Of a stretch of 64,000 bases of DNA, positions 35,401 through 48,000 are shown piece after piece. Below the pieces are notes generated by a model. That model saw only the letters and a program-made list of their open reading frames with translations. It was not told the DNA's origin and searched no databases. How positions within the stretch are numbered: the first letter of the stretch is position 1; each line of letters begins with the position of its first letter. Source of the DNA: Branchiostoma lanceolatum (lineage: Eukaryota > Chordata > Leptocardii > Amphioxiformes > Branchiostomatidae). Position numbers and translations under genes: made by a program. The stretch spans positions 15,719,552 to 15,783,551 of the forward strand of contig NC_089740.1 in NCBI RefSeq assembly GCF_035083965.1, in the 5' to 3' direction.

Positions 35401-35689
35401 TGTGCCTCACTTTGTATGTCTCCGTTGAGCTGCAGTGTACTCCAGTTTATTTGCGTTGTTTGAGCTTGTATTTTTCTGTTCCCTGTTCCCAGGACATGCT
35501 GGCCCCGCTGCCCCGCACCGCACTAACACAGCTGTACTGTTTGTTTCCCAGGACCTGCTGCCCTGCGTTATACTAACGTAGCTGTTCCCTTTCTTACAGG
35601 ACATGCTGAACCTGCTGCCTTGTACCATCAACTTCAACTACTGCATCAAGCAGACCATCGCCGCCGCTAGGGGGCTCTCTTTAGAATAA
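25408..35689 (+). CDS. Gene B: KAP-family P-loop NTPase, NKPD1-like (11 exons, 885 aa)
   Basis: Exons: 25408-25993, 26916-27161, 28020-28260, 29831-29933, 31252-31386, 32148-32411, 32752-33074, 33200-33323, 33985-34382, 35119-35266, 35600-35689; total 2658 nt with consistent phases. The intron after exon 3 is GC-AG (CAG/GCAATA). The first ATG follows an acceptor-like TTTCTAG, so a 5' UTR exon is likely. Residues 1-195 are polar and probably disordered. Walker A is GGRGIGKT (263-270). Two hydrophobic segments in exon 3 (VFIVLFLVFLFTLAG and the one after it) and more in exon 6 precede Walker B, VIIVIDDLD (DDLD at 576-579). FNAWEFSG, YMKRIVRFSVCLPE and WVVLVGQWPWRMGW correspond block for block to gene A. 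The last exon is 90 nt, as in gene A. Membrane-anchored NTPase by family; ligand unknown. Confidence 0.86.
26040..26220 (+). repeat. TTCACGGT-rich dispersed repeat
   Basis: Several TTCACGGT and CACGGTG words in direct and near-inverted order, resembling the CCGCGAA/TTCGCGG elements at 37700 and 54060. Non-coding. Confidence 0.35.
26620..26912 (+). repeat. (TTAC)n microsatellite at gene B exon 2 acceptor
   Basis: About 290 bp of ACTT/TTAC repeats with CACC and TTTC variants run to within a few bases of the TTCAG acceptor (26911-26915), so the branch-point and pyrimidine tract are made of the microsatellite. Confidence 0.93.
27170..27360 (+). repeat. (CA)n microsatellite after gene B exon 2 donor
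   Basis: CA-rich repeat beginning about 10 bp past the donor. Confidence 0.93.
28605..29728 (-). mobile_element. 5'-truncated LINE insertion with 13-bp target duplication
   Basis: ACTTTAGATTCTT occurs at 28605-28617 and 29716-29728, flanking the insert. A T-run at 28616-28630 is the poly(A) tail of a minus-strand insertion. The element keeps only the 3' part of ORF2 plus about 190 bp of 3' UTR. Confidence 0.9.
28812..29696 (-). pseudogene. LINE ORF2 C-terminal fragment with RT-type zinc finger (up to 294 aa)
   Basis: The minus-strand frame is open for 294 codons and runs into the truncation point. TWGLVDSPLCSLC followed by EETTIHLFWNC gives the C-X2-C...H-X4-C zinc-binding module found after the reverse transcriptase domain of many non-LTR elements (zf-RVT type). 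The RT and endonuclease domains are missing because the insert is 5'-truncated. No internal stops, so the insertion is fairly recent. It is not a host gene. Confidence 0.85.
29990..30110 (+). repeat. Decayed copy of gene B exon 5 and its upstream flank
   Basis: GAGTTCTTCGGTTGTAGG followed by GCATTGTGGGC mirrors the exon 5 block encoding WEFSGCKVLWA. The adjacent GGAGTCACGTGTCCATAATC matches the flank of gene A exon 5 (about 13155). It has no open frame and no acceptor. Confidence 0.65.
30400..31200 (+). repeat. 19-bp CpG-rich minisatellite, gene B intron 4
   Basis: About 40 copies of GCGACGACCGTTTCAAAAA with CATTTCATAAG variants fill most of the intron and stop about 50 bp before the exon 5 acceptor. 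Sparser copies start near 30130. Two unit variants alternate irregularly. Confidence 0.92.
31754..31950. repeat. Long hairpin, two 72-bp inverted arms
   Basis: 31754-31825 and 31879-31950 are inverted copies with few mismatches (CAATAAACGCAACATGTTGA against its complement). They are separated by a 53-bp loop holding CTGGTACCAG. This fits a MITE or fold-back element in intron 5 of gene B. Confidence 0.9.
31967..32147 (+). repeat. Partial decoy copy of gene B exon 6
   Basis: An acceptor (GTTCAG) and about 100 bp of exon 6 sequence (encoding RKVEMGLRRSLPRRAWFQIV) precede the real exon at 32148. The copy then diverges and has no donor. Confidence 0.88.
32440..32500 (+). repeat. (CT)n microsatellite after gene B exon 6 donor
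   Basis: CT dinucleotide run 30 bp beyond the exon 6 donor. Confidence 0.95.
33330..33845 (+). repeat. TCTGTGTG minisatellite, gene B intron 8
   Basis: About ten imperfect copies of a 36-62-bp unit with core TATTTGTGGACATATGTCTG, beginning close to the exon 8 donor. Open in several frames on both strands because of composition; not a gene. Confidence 0.92.
34690..35118 (+). repeat. Exon 10 acceptor minisatellite, gene B
   Basis: Three extra copies (near 34690, 34840 and 34987) of the acceptor and first 60-70 bp of exon 10 (ACGAAGCTGCACGAAGTGTT) precede the functional copy at 35119. Each loses similarity before the exon end and has no matching donor. Confidence 0.9.
35490..35599 (+). repeat. 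Exon 11 acceptor copies, gene B
   Basis: Two decoys, CCCAG/GACATGCTG near 35493 and CCCAG/GACCTGCTG near 35552, precede the real acceptor (TTACAG, exon at 35600). Confidence 0.82.
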
Positions 35690-35994
35690 ATGGTTCTACA
35701 TTAGGACAAAAGAAAGTATCTTAAATCTCCATCACATGGGTACTGTAGCGATTCCCCAAGTGTATTCATTTATTCTAATTAAACTGCCTCCAAAACAACC
35801 GTCTGCATACGCCAGGCTTAGCTGCTATGTACAGATGATTCGAATGTCTTAATTTCTATCATGTTTAGCTGTAGATTTGATACAATATTTATGGCCCTTT
35901 AAGGGACTTGGTTCCAACATGTTCCCGATTAAATAAGCGTGTTTGCTTGAGTGTGGCATCACTATGTATTGTTTTTGATGTTGGAATAGATAAG

Positions 35995-36013
35995 AATAAA
36001 AAATAGAAATAAA
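35995..36013 (+). terminator. Polyadenylation signals of gene B
   Basis: AATAAA at 35995-36000 and again at 36008-36013, about 310 bp after the stop codon. Confidence 0.6.
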
Positions 36014-38630
36014 CTGTTCAATTTTGCTCAGTAATCCCCATTTTATGCTATTATCATTATTATCATTTCATTATGTCGGCAAACATTTTTTTTCATTTTC
36101 ATGTTATCTTAATTAGCGAGATGCCATACAACAATATTTCATTTTCAATGTTGTCTGTGAATCAAGTGTTTTAATACATGGCTCATCGTATTTCAGAATT
36201 CTATTGTGAAGCAACTGACAGAATACCAGTAGTATAGTTACGACTTATGGTGTACGAAAAACACGTTTTGAAATGTACTATATTAGTTTTCGAGTACTAG
36301 TACTCGAAAAATGACATCGCCGAGTCTGATCTGCACACACAATGGCTCAGCGAGGTTTGAAATTACTCCAATATTTCACAAGTAACAAGCAATTCTGTTA
36401 GTTCACAACGTACACATAACCGCAAAGTTAACAACTTGCAAACAACTAACTATAAAGTAAGAACGTAAATCAGCAAGTAACCTACCTTCTTATAACCGTG
36501 ACGGGGGGCGATAGAGACTTCCAACAACCTTTGACCCGCTGATGACGTCACACATGAAAAGTCGCTTGTCCAGAACAATTGGTAAGATAGAGGGCTGGGT
36601 GATTCAGTCGAAAATTGCGGTGAATCAATTGCTTAGAAATAGTGGTCGAACATTTTAATTTCTTCATAAAATAACAACTTGTTCAACAAACATCGGGCTG
36701 AGGACGATAGTCTCGTTACCAGGGTAATGAGCCGAGTACTGGAGGCGGGGCTGACTGGTCAAACCGGTCCTGACCATCCCCCACCCCCTCCACATTGGAC
36801 AGGAGAGAAAGTGAGGAGGTGAAAGTGTCCAGGTGTCTCAGGAAAAAGGCTTTGTCACGTCTCCAGGTGTGTCAGCAGGTAAGCAAGACGTTTTCATAAG
36901 TCATCTTGTGAACAGAGATTGCTTTGAGAAGACGAAATTGTGTTAAGAAGCACGTTTTACGGCCGTTACAGGGACGAAAATGACCAGGTGGTGCAGAACA
37001 GGTAACACAACCTCTGGCGACCGCGCTTAGGTGGCCATGTTAAACACATTGTTCACCTTGTCCTCAATAAGTGCATTCTCGTTTTCATTCTTTTATCCAT
37101 ATCTATTTGTATCCAAGATGCGCTGAATCTTCCAACAGTAAAACACCGTTTGAAAATAAAAAAACACGTCTTGATAGCTTCGAGCCCATGTGATAGAGTA
37201 TTGCTTACCGTGTGTGAATAGTTTCATCAGGTCACTGAATACAAAGACTCTTTTTACACAACCGAGTGTTTTCGTATTCCACCGACGTTTCGGTGACTAC
37301 CTGTCACCTTCCTCAGGGCAATACTGACTGAGAATGGTTATTTGTGTATAAACTACGTATGGAGCATTTTTATTCAGAGTTTTGTTTAGTTTTCACAAGA
37401 TAACACTTACTAAGCATCTGGATATATTTCCAAATTATTAAGTTGCTTGTCTACTGTTTTCCTGTGAAATTTATTATCTTGATGTCTAACTTTCATCGAC
37501 GTTTTGTTTAGCTTAGTTTAGTGGGTCATGTTGCTATTAATGTTGATAACCCCATTACGCCTAATAGTCATACAGGTCGGCAGTTGCAATGCCCTGGGCA
37601 GTTTCCACATTCTTTAGGGTATTCCATTCGTTAATGTATTGGTAATTGAACCACGGCATGTGTGTTTTACCGGCTAAAGGCCTACTAAGCATACTAATGT
37701 GAGTGCAGAATGTTCGCGGTGGATTTATGTTCGCGGTTTTAGCGGTGAACTTTCAGCGCGAACTAAAACCACCGCGAAACTTTTTGCCCACCTATGACTG
37801 TAGCGCTACTATTGTTTCAAACGTGAACTTAAAACCACCATGGACGCTCCATTTTCTCCTACCGCAAATTGAAAACATGCCTTTACAATACCAGGCATTT
37901 TTCAGACAGTCTTTTATTCCAGTTGGCCTATCCGATTATTAACGTCCCGTAAAGCGAGGTAATTTTAACCAGCGCCGTAAAAATTCTCCCGCGTGCGCTA
38001 ATTGAGCTGGGCGGGCGAACTACGCTCCCAGTACCGTAGAGATACGGGGAGCTACTGGCGATATGATTCCCAGGCTAATCTATTATAGGTACTTGTGTTT
38101 TCCTCCAAACCATAGACATTAGAAATTAGAAATTTGTGAAAAGGCCTTCCCATGAAGATATGGCATGTATTGGTTCAAAGATACAAGTTAAGAAACCATT
38201 ATATATCTACGCCCATTTGGTCTCACGTGACAGCACCCAGGCCTAGGTAATTTGATACCCGTGCATTCTTCCTGACCTTTCATTCATTTATTTAGAAAAT
38301 TACGTCATTCAAGATCACACCAGAAGTCAGCCCTGAAAATAACTGTCTTTCAGAAATGTGTTCTTGGAAGGTTTGAACTAGAGAAAAATGTTCACTTCTT
38401 TATTGGAACGTTCGTGCGTGTTTTTATCGTTGTTGATACGCCCAAACAATGGCGGCTGTTATTGTTGTTGTAAGCAGTCTCGTCAATGCCTGCAGCTATT
38501 AAAAAGACGCTATATCTGACTCGACGGGTTTTGTCTGTAAGGCAATAACTCACTCGTTTGTGCTCGGTCTCCACTGTTCAACTAAACCAATGGCTCGTTG
38601 CTTCACAATAATCTTTATTTTGAGTACGTT
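36014..38630. other. Intergenic B-C
   Basis: Contains a GACGGGGGGCG motif (36499), a possible 5' UTR exon end for gene C (GTCAGCAG/GTAAGC, donor at 36879), and an MITE-like palindrome with CGCGGTGG/CCACCGCG words at 37700-37860. A piece of the CAACTGGATA family lies at 37400-37500. No coding region was recognised. Confidence 0.45.
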
Positions 38631-38635
38631 TTTTG

Positions 38636-39045
38636 TCCCCAGTGCCCCCCTCCCCAACATGGCGATCTTACGCCATGTTGGGGAGGGGGGCGCTGAGGTT
38701 ACGCGGTGAACCTGCCGTTCGAAAGAGTCAAACTGCTAAAATCGGAAACCAGAAACAGCTGGTGATATGCCTTAAAGGTAGTAAATGGCTAATACTGACT
38801 GTGTGGCTCAAGATTACAATTCTGTCTGACCTTCATGGGTATTCCCAGTGCCCCCCTCCCCAATATGGCGGGCTTCGTTGGTCATAAACATGCTTTTCGA
38901 CAATATGTTAAAGATTTAAACCGGGAACAGTATAATAATGGCTAAGTTAACATAAACTTGTAAGGGTTTAAGTGATTTTGTGGTCCATTCCGTCGTACAG
39001 ACCCATCTGACCTTCCATCTGTGTCCCAGCGCCCCCCTCCCCAAC
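38636..39045 (+). repeat. Start-codon region copies, gene C
   Basis: CAGTGCCCCCCTCCCCAACA with ATGGCG lies at about 38640, and a variant at 38848. Both precede the functional CCCAG/CGCCCCCCTCCCCAACATGG at 39029-39049. Each copy carries an acceptor and a start-like ATGG, so alternative 5' ends are possible. Confidence 0.8.
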
Positions 39046-42000
39046 ATGGCGAGCTTCATGAGCCCGCTGTTCGACAAGGTCAGCCTGCTGAAGAATGACC
39101 CGGACGACCCGGAGGCGGCGCCATGTCTGCCCTGCAGGGACTGCTCCGACCAAGAGGAGGAGGAGGAGGAGGAGGAAGGTATAGAAAGCACTGCTTTTCT
39201 AATGTTTTTGGTTTTTGTTTTAATGGTCGAGAGTTTGGATGGGATCTAATCCCAGGTGTGCCCAGTGACATGTCCGAACTTGCGCCCCGACGTTGTGCCC
39301 TTGGGAAAGGCACTTAACACGACTTTCCTCACTTCACTCAGGTGTAAATGAGTACCTAGCTCATCTAGGGTTAGGGACGTCCCTCGGATAGGACGTTAAA
39401 TGGAGGTCCCGTGTTTGGGGAGAGCAACACCCCGCGCACGTTAAAGAACCCACCACACCTTTCGAAAAAGAGTAGGGGCACGCCCCGGTGTGCGATGGTC
39501 GAAATCTTACAGTCCGGTCTGGGATGACATCTTGAAAAGGCGATAGTTCACCTGTTATGTCAATCCTTCCACAAAATGTGGTAAATCAAAATAAATAAAT
39601 GGGGACGTTAAGTCGGTATTCGAGTACCTTTTACTGGCTATGCCTAGTGAGTTACATGTGTAAGAACTGTGTTGACTCGCTACGCTCACATGTAGTAAAG
39701 TTGATATCGTTGTGTATTCGTGTCATGGTAGTCAGCCAGCCTGGTGTGCAACATGTTGTCCCCTCACATCATAGCAGACATCTAAGCTTCTTACACGCTT
39801 ACGCAATCTCCACTTGTAGAATCTGCTAGATCTAAACTCTACCATATGTTTCCTAGTTCCGGCCTCGTGTGCGACCCCAGCTGGGCAGGTGGAGAGAGAC
39901 CCGCTGGGCCACATGGTGTCCGCGCACACCGTCGCCGACATCTAAGCTTCTTACACGCTTACGCAATCTCCACTTGTAGAATCTGCCAGATCTAAACTCT
40001 ACTATATGACATATGTTTATCCTAGTTCCCGCCTCGTGTGCGACCCCAGCTGGACAGGTGGAGAGAGACCCGCTTGGTCACATGGTGTCCACGCACACCA
40101 TTGGCGACTTCTAAAGCTTCTTACACGCTTACGCCATCTCTACCTCTAGAATCTGCTAGATCGTAAACTTTGTTATATGACATGTTTCCTAGTTCCGGCC
40201 TCGTGTGCGACCCCAGCTGGGCAGGTAGAGAGGGACCCGCTGGGCCACATGGTGTCCGCGCACACCGTCGGCGACTTCTAAAGCTTCTTACACGCTTACG
40301 CAATCTCCACTTGTAGAATCTGCCAGATCTAAACTCTACCATATGTTTATCCTAGTCCCGGCCTCGTGTGCGACCCCAGCTGGGCAGGTGGAGAGGGACC
40401 CGCTGGGCCACATGGTGTCCGCGCACACCATCGCCGACATCTTAGCTTCTTACACGCTTACGCAATCTCTACTTGTAGAATCTGCTAGATCTAAACTCTA
40501 CCATATGTTTATCCTAGTTCCCGCCTCCTGTGCGACCCCAGCTGGGCAGGTAGAGAGGGACCCACTGGGTCACATGGTGTCCGCGCACACCATCGCCGAC
40601 ATCTAAGCTTCTTACACGCTTACGCAATCTCCACTTGTAGAATCTGCCAGATCTAAACTCTACTATATGTTTATCCTAGTTCCCGCCTCGTGTGCGACCC
40701 CAGCTGGGCAGGTAGAGAGAGACCCGCTGGGTCACATGGTGTCCGCGCACACCGTAGCTGACATCTAAGCTTCTTACACGCTTACGCAATCTCCACTTGT
40801 AGAATCTGCCAGATCTAAACTCTACTATATGTTTATCCTAGTTCCCGCCTCCTGTGCGACCCCAGCTGGGCAGGTAGAGAGGGACCCGCTGGGCCACATG
40901 GTGTCCGCGCACATACCGTCGCCGACATCTAAGCTTCTTACACGCTTACGCAATCTCCACTTGTAACTTTGCTATATGACATATGTTTTACCCTAGTTCC
41001 GGCCTCCTGTGCGACCCCAGCTGGGCAGGTGGAGAGAGACCCGCTAGGCCACATGGTGTCCGCGCACACCATCGGCGACTTCTAAAGCTTCTTACACGCT
41101 TACGCAATCTCCACTTGTAACTTTGCTATATGACATATGTTTTACCCTAGTTCCCGCCTCGTGTGCGACCCCAGCTGGGCAGGTTGAGAGAGACCCGCTG
41201 GGCCACATGGTGTCCGCGCACACCATCGCCGACATCTAAGCTTCTTACGCGCTTACGCAATCTCCACTTGTAGAATCTGCTAGATCTCAAACTCTTCTAT
41301 ATGACATATGTTTTATCCTAGTTCCGGCCTCCTGTGCGACCCCAGCTGGGCAGGTGGAAAGGGACCCGCTGGGCCACATGGTGTCCGCGCACACCATCGG
41401 CAACTTCTAAAGCTTCTTACACGCTTACGCAATCTCCACTTGTAGAATCTGCTAGATCTAAACTCTACCATATGTTTGTCCTAGTTCCGGCCTCCTGTGC
41501 GACCCCAGCTGGGCAGGTGGAGAGGGACCCGCTGGGACACATGGTGTCCGCGCACACCGTCGCCGACATCTTAGCTTCTTACGCGCTTACGCAAACTCTA
41601 CTATGTGTTTCATCCTAGTTCCGGCCTCCTGTGCGACCCCAGCTGGGCAGGTAGAGAGAGATCCGCTGGGCCACATGGTGTCCGCGCACACCGTAGCCGA
41701 CATCTAAGCTTCTTACACGCTTACGCAATCTCTACCTCTAGAATCTGCTAGATAGTAAACTTTGCTATATGATATATGTTTTATCTTAGTTCCGGCCTCG
41801 TGTGCGACCCCAGCTTGGCAGGTAGAGAGGGACCCGCTGGGCCACATGGTGTCCGCGCACACCATCGCCGACATCTAAGCTTCTTACGCGCTTACGCAAT
41901 CTCTACCTCTAGAATCTGCTAGATCGTAAACTTTGCTATATGACATATGTTTCCTAGTTCCCGCCTCCTGTGCGACCCCAGCTGGGCAGGTGGAGAGGGA

Positions 42001-45000
42001 CCCGCTGGGCCACATGGTGTCCGCGCACACCGTCGGCGACTTCTAAAGCTTCTTACACGCTGACGGAATCTCTACCTCTAGAATCTGCTAGATCTAAACT
42101 CTTCTATATGACATGTTTCATCCTAGTTCCCGCCTCGTGTGCGACCCCAGCTGGGCAGGTGGAGAGGGACCCGCTGGGCCACATGGTGTCCGCGCACACC
42201 GTCGCCGACATCATCATGGACAGGAACACGGAGATGCCACTCACCGTGGGGGTGTTCGGCGGGTTCGGCTCAGGCAAGTCCGCCTTCCACGCAGCAGTCA
42301 AAAGTACGTCTCTTCTCTACACTTATCTTACATTCTTACATTACTTTATACATAGTACTGAGCAAAACCCGATGTGGGTATCGCCTCCAACTGAGGTGCA
42401 CGCCTAAGCGCGGTAGGTGATGGAGGTGGTGCTCAAAAAAGCCTTCCACGCTGCAGTCAAAAGTACGTGTTGTTTTTACTTGGTTGATGAGTAATCGGTC
42501 TATTGTATGTAATGCAGGCTTTATGCATCCTACTTCTTCATCATCATCATCATCTATCGACCATCGGCCGGGACTATCCTACTTCTTAACCATAACCCAC
42601 GAAGCCGTAGAAGTACGTCTCTTCTCCACACTTGTTTGAAATTCCTCCGAGTCTTATAGTATTGCGGGCTCTCTATAGCCACATTCTTAACCCCAACCCA
42701 TGCAGCCGTCAAATGTACTAGTACGTCTTTTCTTTGCACTTGGTTGAATAATCCTCTACCGTATCTACTACAGGCTTTCTTTAGCATAATTCCTAACTCT
42801 AACCCACGCCACCACCATCCTTGTTTTAGGCATAGAATGGAGCAAAGTGGCGTAACTAACTCAGAACCAAGAGGTCCCGGGTTCGATACCTGCAATGCCT
42901 CGACGTTGTGTCCTTAGGAATGCATTTACACGACTTTCCTAACTTGTTGGTGGAGTTATGCCCACCGCGGCTCTTCGACTAATCCATCAAAAAGCGTGGT
43001 AAAAAAAACAACACAGACTTAGTGTCGCAATTTGCCAACATCCTTACATTTGACACCAAGAGCCGTAATTGTTTTAAAGCGGAACAGACCCGGATCTCAA
43101 CAACATAAAATACAGACTTTCATGCTCTTTTTGCAGAGGAAGTTCTGAAAAGGACCTCGCACGTCCAGCACTACAAGAAGAAGATTGAAGAACAAGGAGT
43201 TTTCAAGAAGAAGAAGAAGAAAAAGGAAGCGAAGAACCTCCTCGAGCGCATAGACTTCTACGTTATCCTGTTGTGTTATACGGGCCTGGTATGTTTGATT
43301 GATTGTTTGATTGATTGATTGATTGATTGCCTGTATGTCTGTCTGTTTGTCTGCTTGTCTGCTTGTCTGCTTGTCTGTTTGTCTGTTTGTCTGTTTGTCT
43401 GTTTGTTTGTTTTGTTCAATAGCGACAAAGGTTAGTCTGCCGGCCAAGCCACTTCATGGGCCAGGGGTGAAAACACGTCTGGATGTGTCACAGACTCGCA
43501 CAAAATCCAAACCATTGCAAACTTTGAATAATAGATACTAGTATAAAATGATATCAATATGTATTAGCCCCTGGCGCTATTCTGTACCGACCCCCACCAC
43601 TCCCAGCCATGGGCATCTGTATCTGTATCTACATAGCCGGTATAACCGCCATTCGGCGTAACACACCAGCTTCGCAGGCACGCGGCGCGGCAGCAGCTGG
43701 TTATATTTTTAGTAAATATGAAGTTTATTGCAAGTTCATGCCCGTGGGCTAATTGCAAATACATGATAAAAACATAGGAAAAACATACATGCGTCAGTAA
43801 GCTGTGTCTGACTTTGCTGTAACAATAGGTTACTGGTACTATATACAATTGTTGGCTATATCTAAATTAGCTGGGTTTGACTTCTTTTTTGGAAGCAGTG
43901 GAAGACGAAAAGTCCCACTTTTTCTAGTATTTGTGGGTTCAAGATTTCAAGAGAAAGGTAGCTTTTTGTTCATCCGTGAATGTGCAAAAGTAGGGATATT
44001 TCGTGATAACTTGTTTAAATAATTCGGTTCTTTCGTCACTGTTAAATATACACTTGGAAATAAAATGTGTTTCGTCTTCCACCGCCTTGGACGTACAGTA
44101 TTTACAAATTCTTTGGCACACTGGTAAACTCTTATATTACACTGAACGACCTGTCACGTCTAACCTTCGCATATCTAACTGCATGCATTGTTTAAAGCTG
44201 TCTAGTGAGGATGCTTCTACGGTTCTTTGTGGCAACGATGTTATTATGAATTGTTAGATTTATGTTATTTTTGTTAATTTAGATGGGGGAAGACCTTGTA
44301 TAAGCCACTATGGCTTTTTTTCTTCCCCCAGCACATTTTTTTTTGTTCTATTATGTAAAATTGATTTTAATATGTGCGAATATACCAAACCAAACCAAAC
44401 CAAATGAGTTTCACTCTACGATCGTTCTAGGAAAATAGGAATTTTTGAACACATCAATGAACATGGTCGCGACAGGGCTCTTCTTTACCTTTCCCAGGTC
44501 GCGGGGACCATCGCAAGCGGGCTGAAATTCCCGTCTGCCTTCTACTACCTCCTGGCCGGCACCATCACAGCCGTCTTCCCCATCGGGATATACTTCCGGG
44601 AGTACCTGGGCCGGGCGGCGAGGCTGGTGGCTACCAGGCTACCCGGGCTGTTCAACAAGTCCAGTCCGATGTACCACATCCTGCGCACTTACCTGGACGT
44701 GCCCGTCCAGCCGCTGGACCAGGACATCGTAAAGGAGGATCCGGAGAGACGAACAGACGTGAGAATTTCCTTTTAGATTCTGTTAGATGGAAAATGGGAG
44801 GGTTTATAAGCAGTAATCTCACTCCTGTGCGCCCATAAGAGTCGGAAATTACTTCCGGACGTTTCTAGTGATTCTTCTTCAGCATTATGAGAGAGAAATC
44901 AAGAAATATACAAAAATAATGCTTTTATTCTTTTTTGCGTTTCGTTTTATTCATTGTCTTTTATACGATGACCATACCTTTCGTTCCCGCAAATTATGAA

Positions 45001-48000
45001 GTATGACCCCAAAGATTTGAAGGCTCATATCTAGTTTTTATGACTTGCTTTTGGTGCACGGGCTACCGGAACTTTTCTTCTCAGGCATAGGACTTGATTT
45101 TTTACCTCCATCTTTAACGCTATATCGAAAAACAGGTAACGACTATAAATGACTACAGACGACCAAAAAAAACATGCTTTCCTTTCTTTACGTTGATGAA
45201 GGTTAGACATCCAGGTAATAAGATACGCCAAAAATAATTACTCAAGCAACTGGATAAGATTTTGAAACAGTCAGACGTTTCAGACAGTATCCACTGTCTT
45301 TCGTAAGTCACTGACGAAAGACAGTGGATACTCTGATCTCTGAAACGTCTGACTGTTTCAAAACCTTACCCAGTCGCTTGTCTAATGAGTAATTATTTTT
45401 GGCCTTTCCTTTGTTCCACCGACGTCTCTGTTCCTGTTGATTCCAGGTCATCTGGGTGGACTTCAACGCCTGGGTGTTTTCCGGTTGCAATGTATTGTGG
45501 GCCGGGATCGTCACCAGGCTGTGTGACGAAGTCGAGGCTCACGTTGGCGCCAAAAACGTTCGTCTGTTCCGCTCCATACAGGTGGGTCATCTTACAGGAC
45601 GTTCCACTACATTACCATACATTAACTTCATGACTGGTCATTATGTCCATTTCTATGTGGGATTTTCCGAGATCATCGCGTTGTCAACTTGTTGCATTTC
45701 TTTTTTTATTTCTCAATCCGTCTCCATCCATAGTCTAGATAGTGTATTGGATTATTCAAGGGGGTAGGCGGGGGTTACAGAGTCCGATCAAAACATTTAG
45801 ATTTTTGTATTTATTTATTTTTTCTTCTCTCTCGCTGTTCTGTTGTCTTTGTTCTATTGTCTAAGATCTCTCTAATTTCCAGGCCAAGGCGGAAGCGGCG
45901 GCCGCCCAGCCCGCCCAGCGGACCCTGCTGCCGAAGTGGTTCCGGCTGCTGGCGATGGTGGTGGTCGGCGCGGGGCTGGTGGCGATGGCCGCGGTGGGGA
46001 TCGACCTGGAGGCGGTGTCGCAGGGCGAGTTCCCCGCCGGCGTGCTGCCGCTGGTCCCGCTGCTGATGGGGGTGCTCGCTAAAGGGAAGAGCGCCGTGAC
46101 CTTTGGCCGGAGCATGGTCAAGTCGCAGTCCGACAACATAACGTCACTCATGGCCAGGCCCGGATTCGCCGAGCAGCTCGGCTTCATGTCAGAGGTGTGT
46201 AAAATGCAGGCCGCCATGTTGGAGATGCGTGACGTCACCGTCTAGCCGCCATGTTGGTAATGGTTGACGTCACCGTGTAGCCACCATGCTGGTGATGCGC
46301 GACGTCACCGTGTAGCCACCATGTTGGTGATGCGTGACGTCACCGTCTAGCCGCCATGTTGGTGATGCATGACGTCACCGTGTAGCCACCATGTTGGTGA
46401 TGCGTGACGTCACCGTGTAGCCACCATGTTGGTTACACGTGACCTGACCGTGAAGCCGCCATGTTGGTGATGCGTGACGTCACCGTGTAGCCGCCATGTT
46501 GGTGATGCGTGACGTCACCGTGTAGCCACTATGTTGGTGATGCGTGACGTCACCGTGTAGCCGCCATGTTGGTGATGCGTGATCTAACCGTGCAGTCGCC
46601 ACGTTGGTTACACGTGACGTCATCGTGTAGCATCCATGTTGGTGATATGTGACGTAAACACGCAGCGCCCATGGTGGTAATTCACCAATTTCACACTTCC
46701 CAGAATCCCTAGTGCTGGGATCCGGAAACGGATATACGTCATGATTCTCTCTTGGCGACAACAGTTTCTCTCATTGTTTCTTTCCTTCTTTATTCATTCA
46801 TTTATCCATGTATTCTTTCATTTATTCATTCATTCATTCATTCTTTCTTTCTTCCATTCACTCACTCACTCACTCACTCACTCACTCATTCATTCATTCA
46901 GATTGTATCCATTGATTGGCAGGTGAAGAAGGAGGTCCAGACCGTCAAGTCGCTGCTGGCGTACCTGGAGAGGACCACCAACATCCGGTACCGCATCGTG
47001 GTGGTGGTGGACGACCTGTCGGACTGCCAGGAGGACCGCGTGGTGGGCGTGCTGCAGGCGCTCAAGGTGCTGCTGTCTGATGAGGACGCCAACATCATCT
47101 CCATCCTCAACATCAATCCTAAACAGGTAACATCATCTCCATCCTCAACATCAATCCTAAACAGGTAACATCATCCTCAACATCAATCCTAGACAGGTAA
47201 CATCATCTCCATCCTCAACATCAATCCTAAACAGGTAACATCATCTCCATCCTCAACATCGATCCTAAACAGGTAACATCATCTCCATCCTCAACATCGA
47301 TCCTAAACAGGTAACATCATCCTCAACATCAATTCTAAACAGGTAACATCATCTCCATCCTCAACATCAATCCTAAACAGGTAACATCATCTCCATCCTC
47401 AACATCAATCCCAAACAGGTAACATCATCTCCATCCTCAACATCAATCCTAAACAGGTAACATCATCCCCATCCTCAACATCAATCCTAAACAGGTAACA
47501 TCATCTCCATCCTCAACATCAATCCCAAACAGGTAACATCATCTCCATCCTCAACATCAATCCTAAACAGGTAACATCATCTCCATCCTCAACATCAATC
47601 CCAAACAGGTAACATCATCCTCAACGTCAATCCTAAACAGGTAACATCATCCTCAACGTCAATCCTAAACAGGTAACATCATCTCCATCCTCAACATCAA
47701 TCCTAAACAGGTAACATCATCCTCAGCATCAATCCTAAACAGGTAACATCATCCTCAGCATCAATCCTAAACAGGTAACATCATACTCAACATCAATCCT
47801 AAACAGGTAACATCATCCTCAACATCAATCCTAAACAGGTAACATCATCCTCAACATCAATCCTAAACAGGTAACATCATCTCCATCCTCAACATCAATC
47901 CTAAACAGGTGAGGCTACCAAATACCTTGGGGCGATTCTTAAGAAGTTTAGGACACTTAAGCAACATGCTTCCTTGTCCCATATAGTGATAGAACTTATC

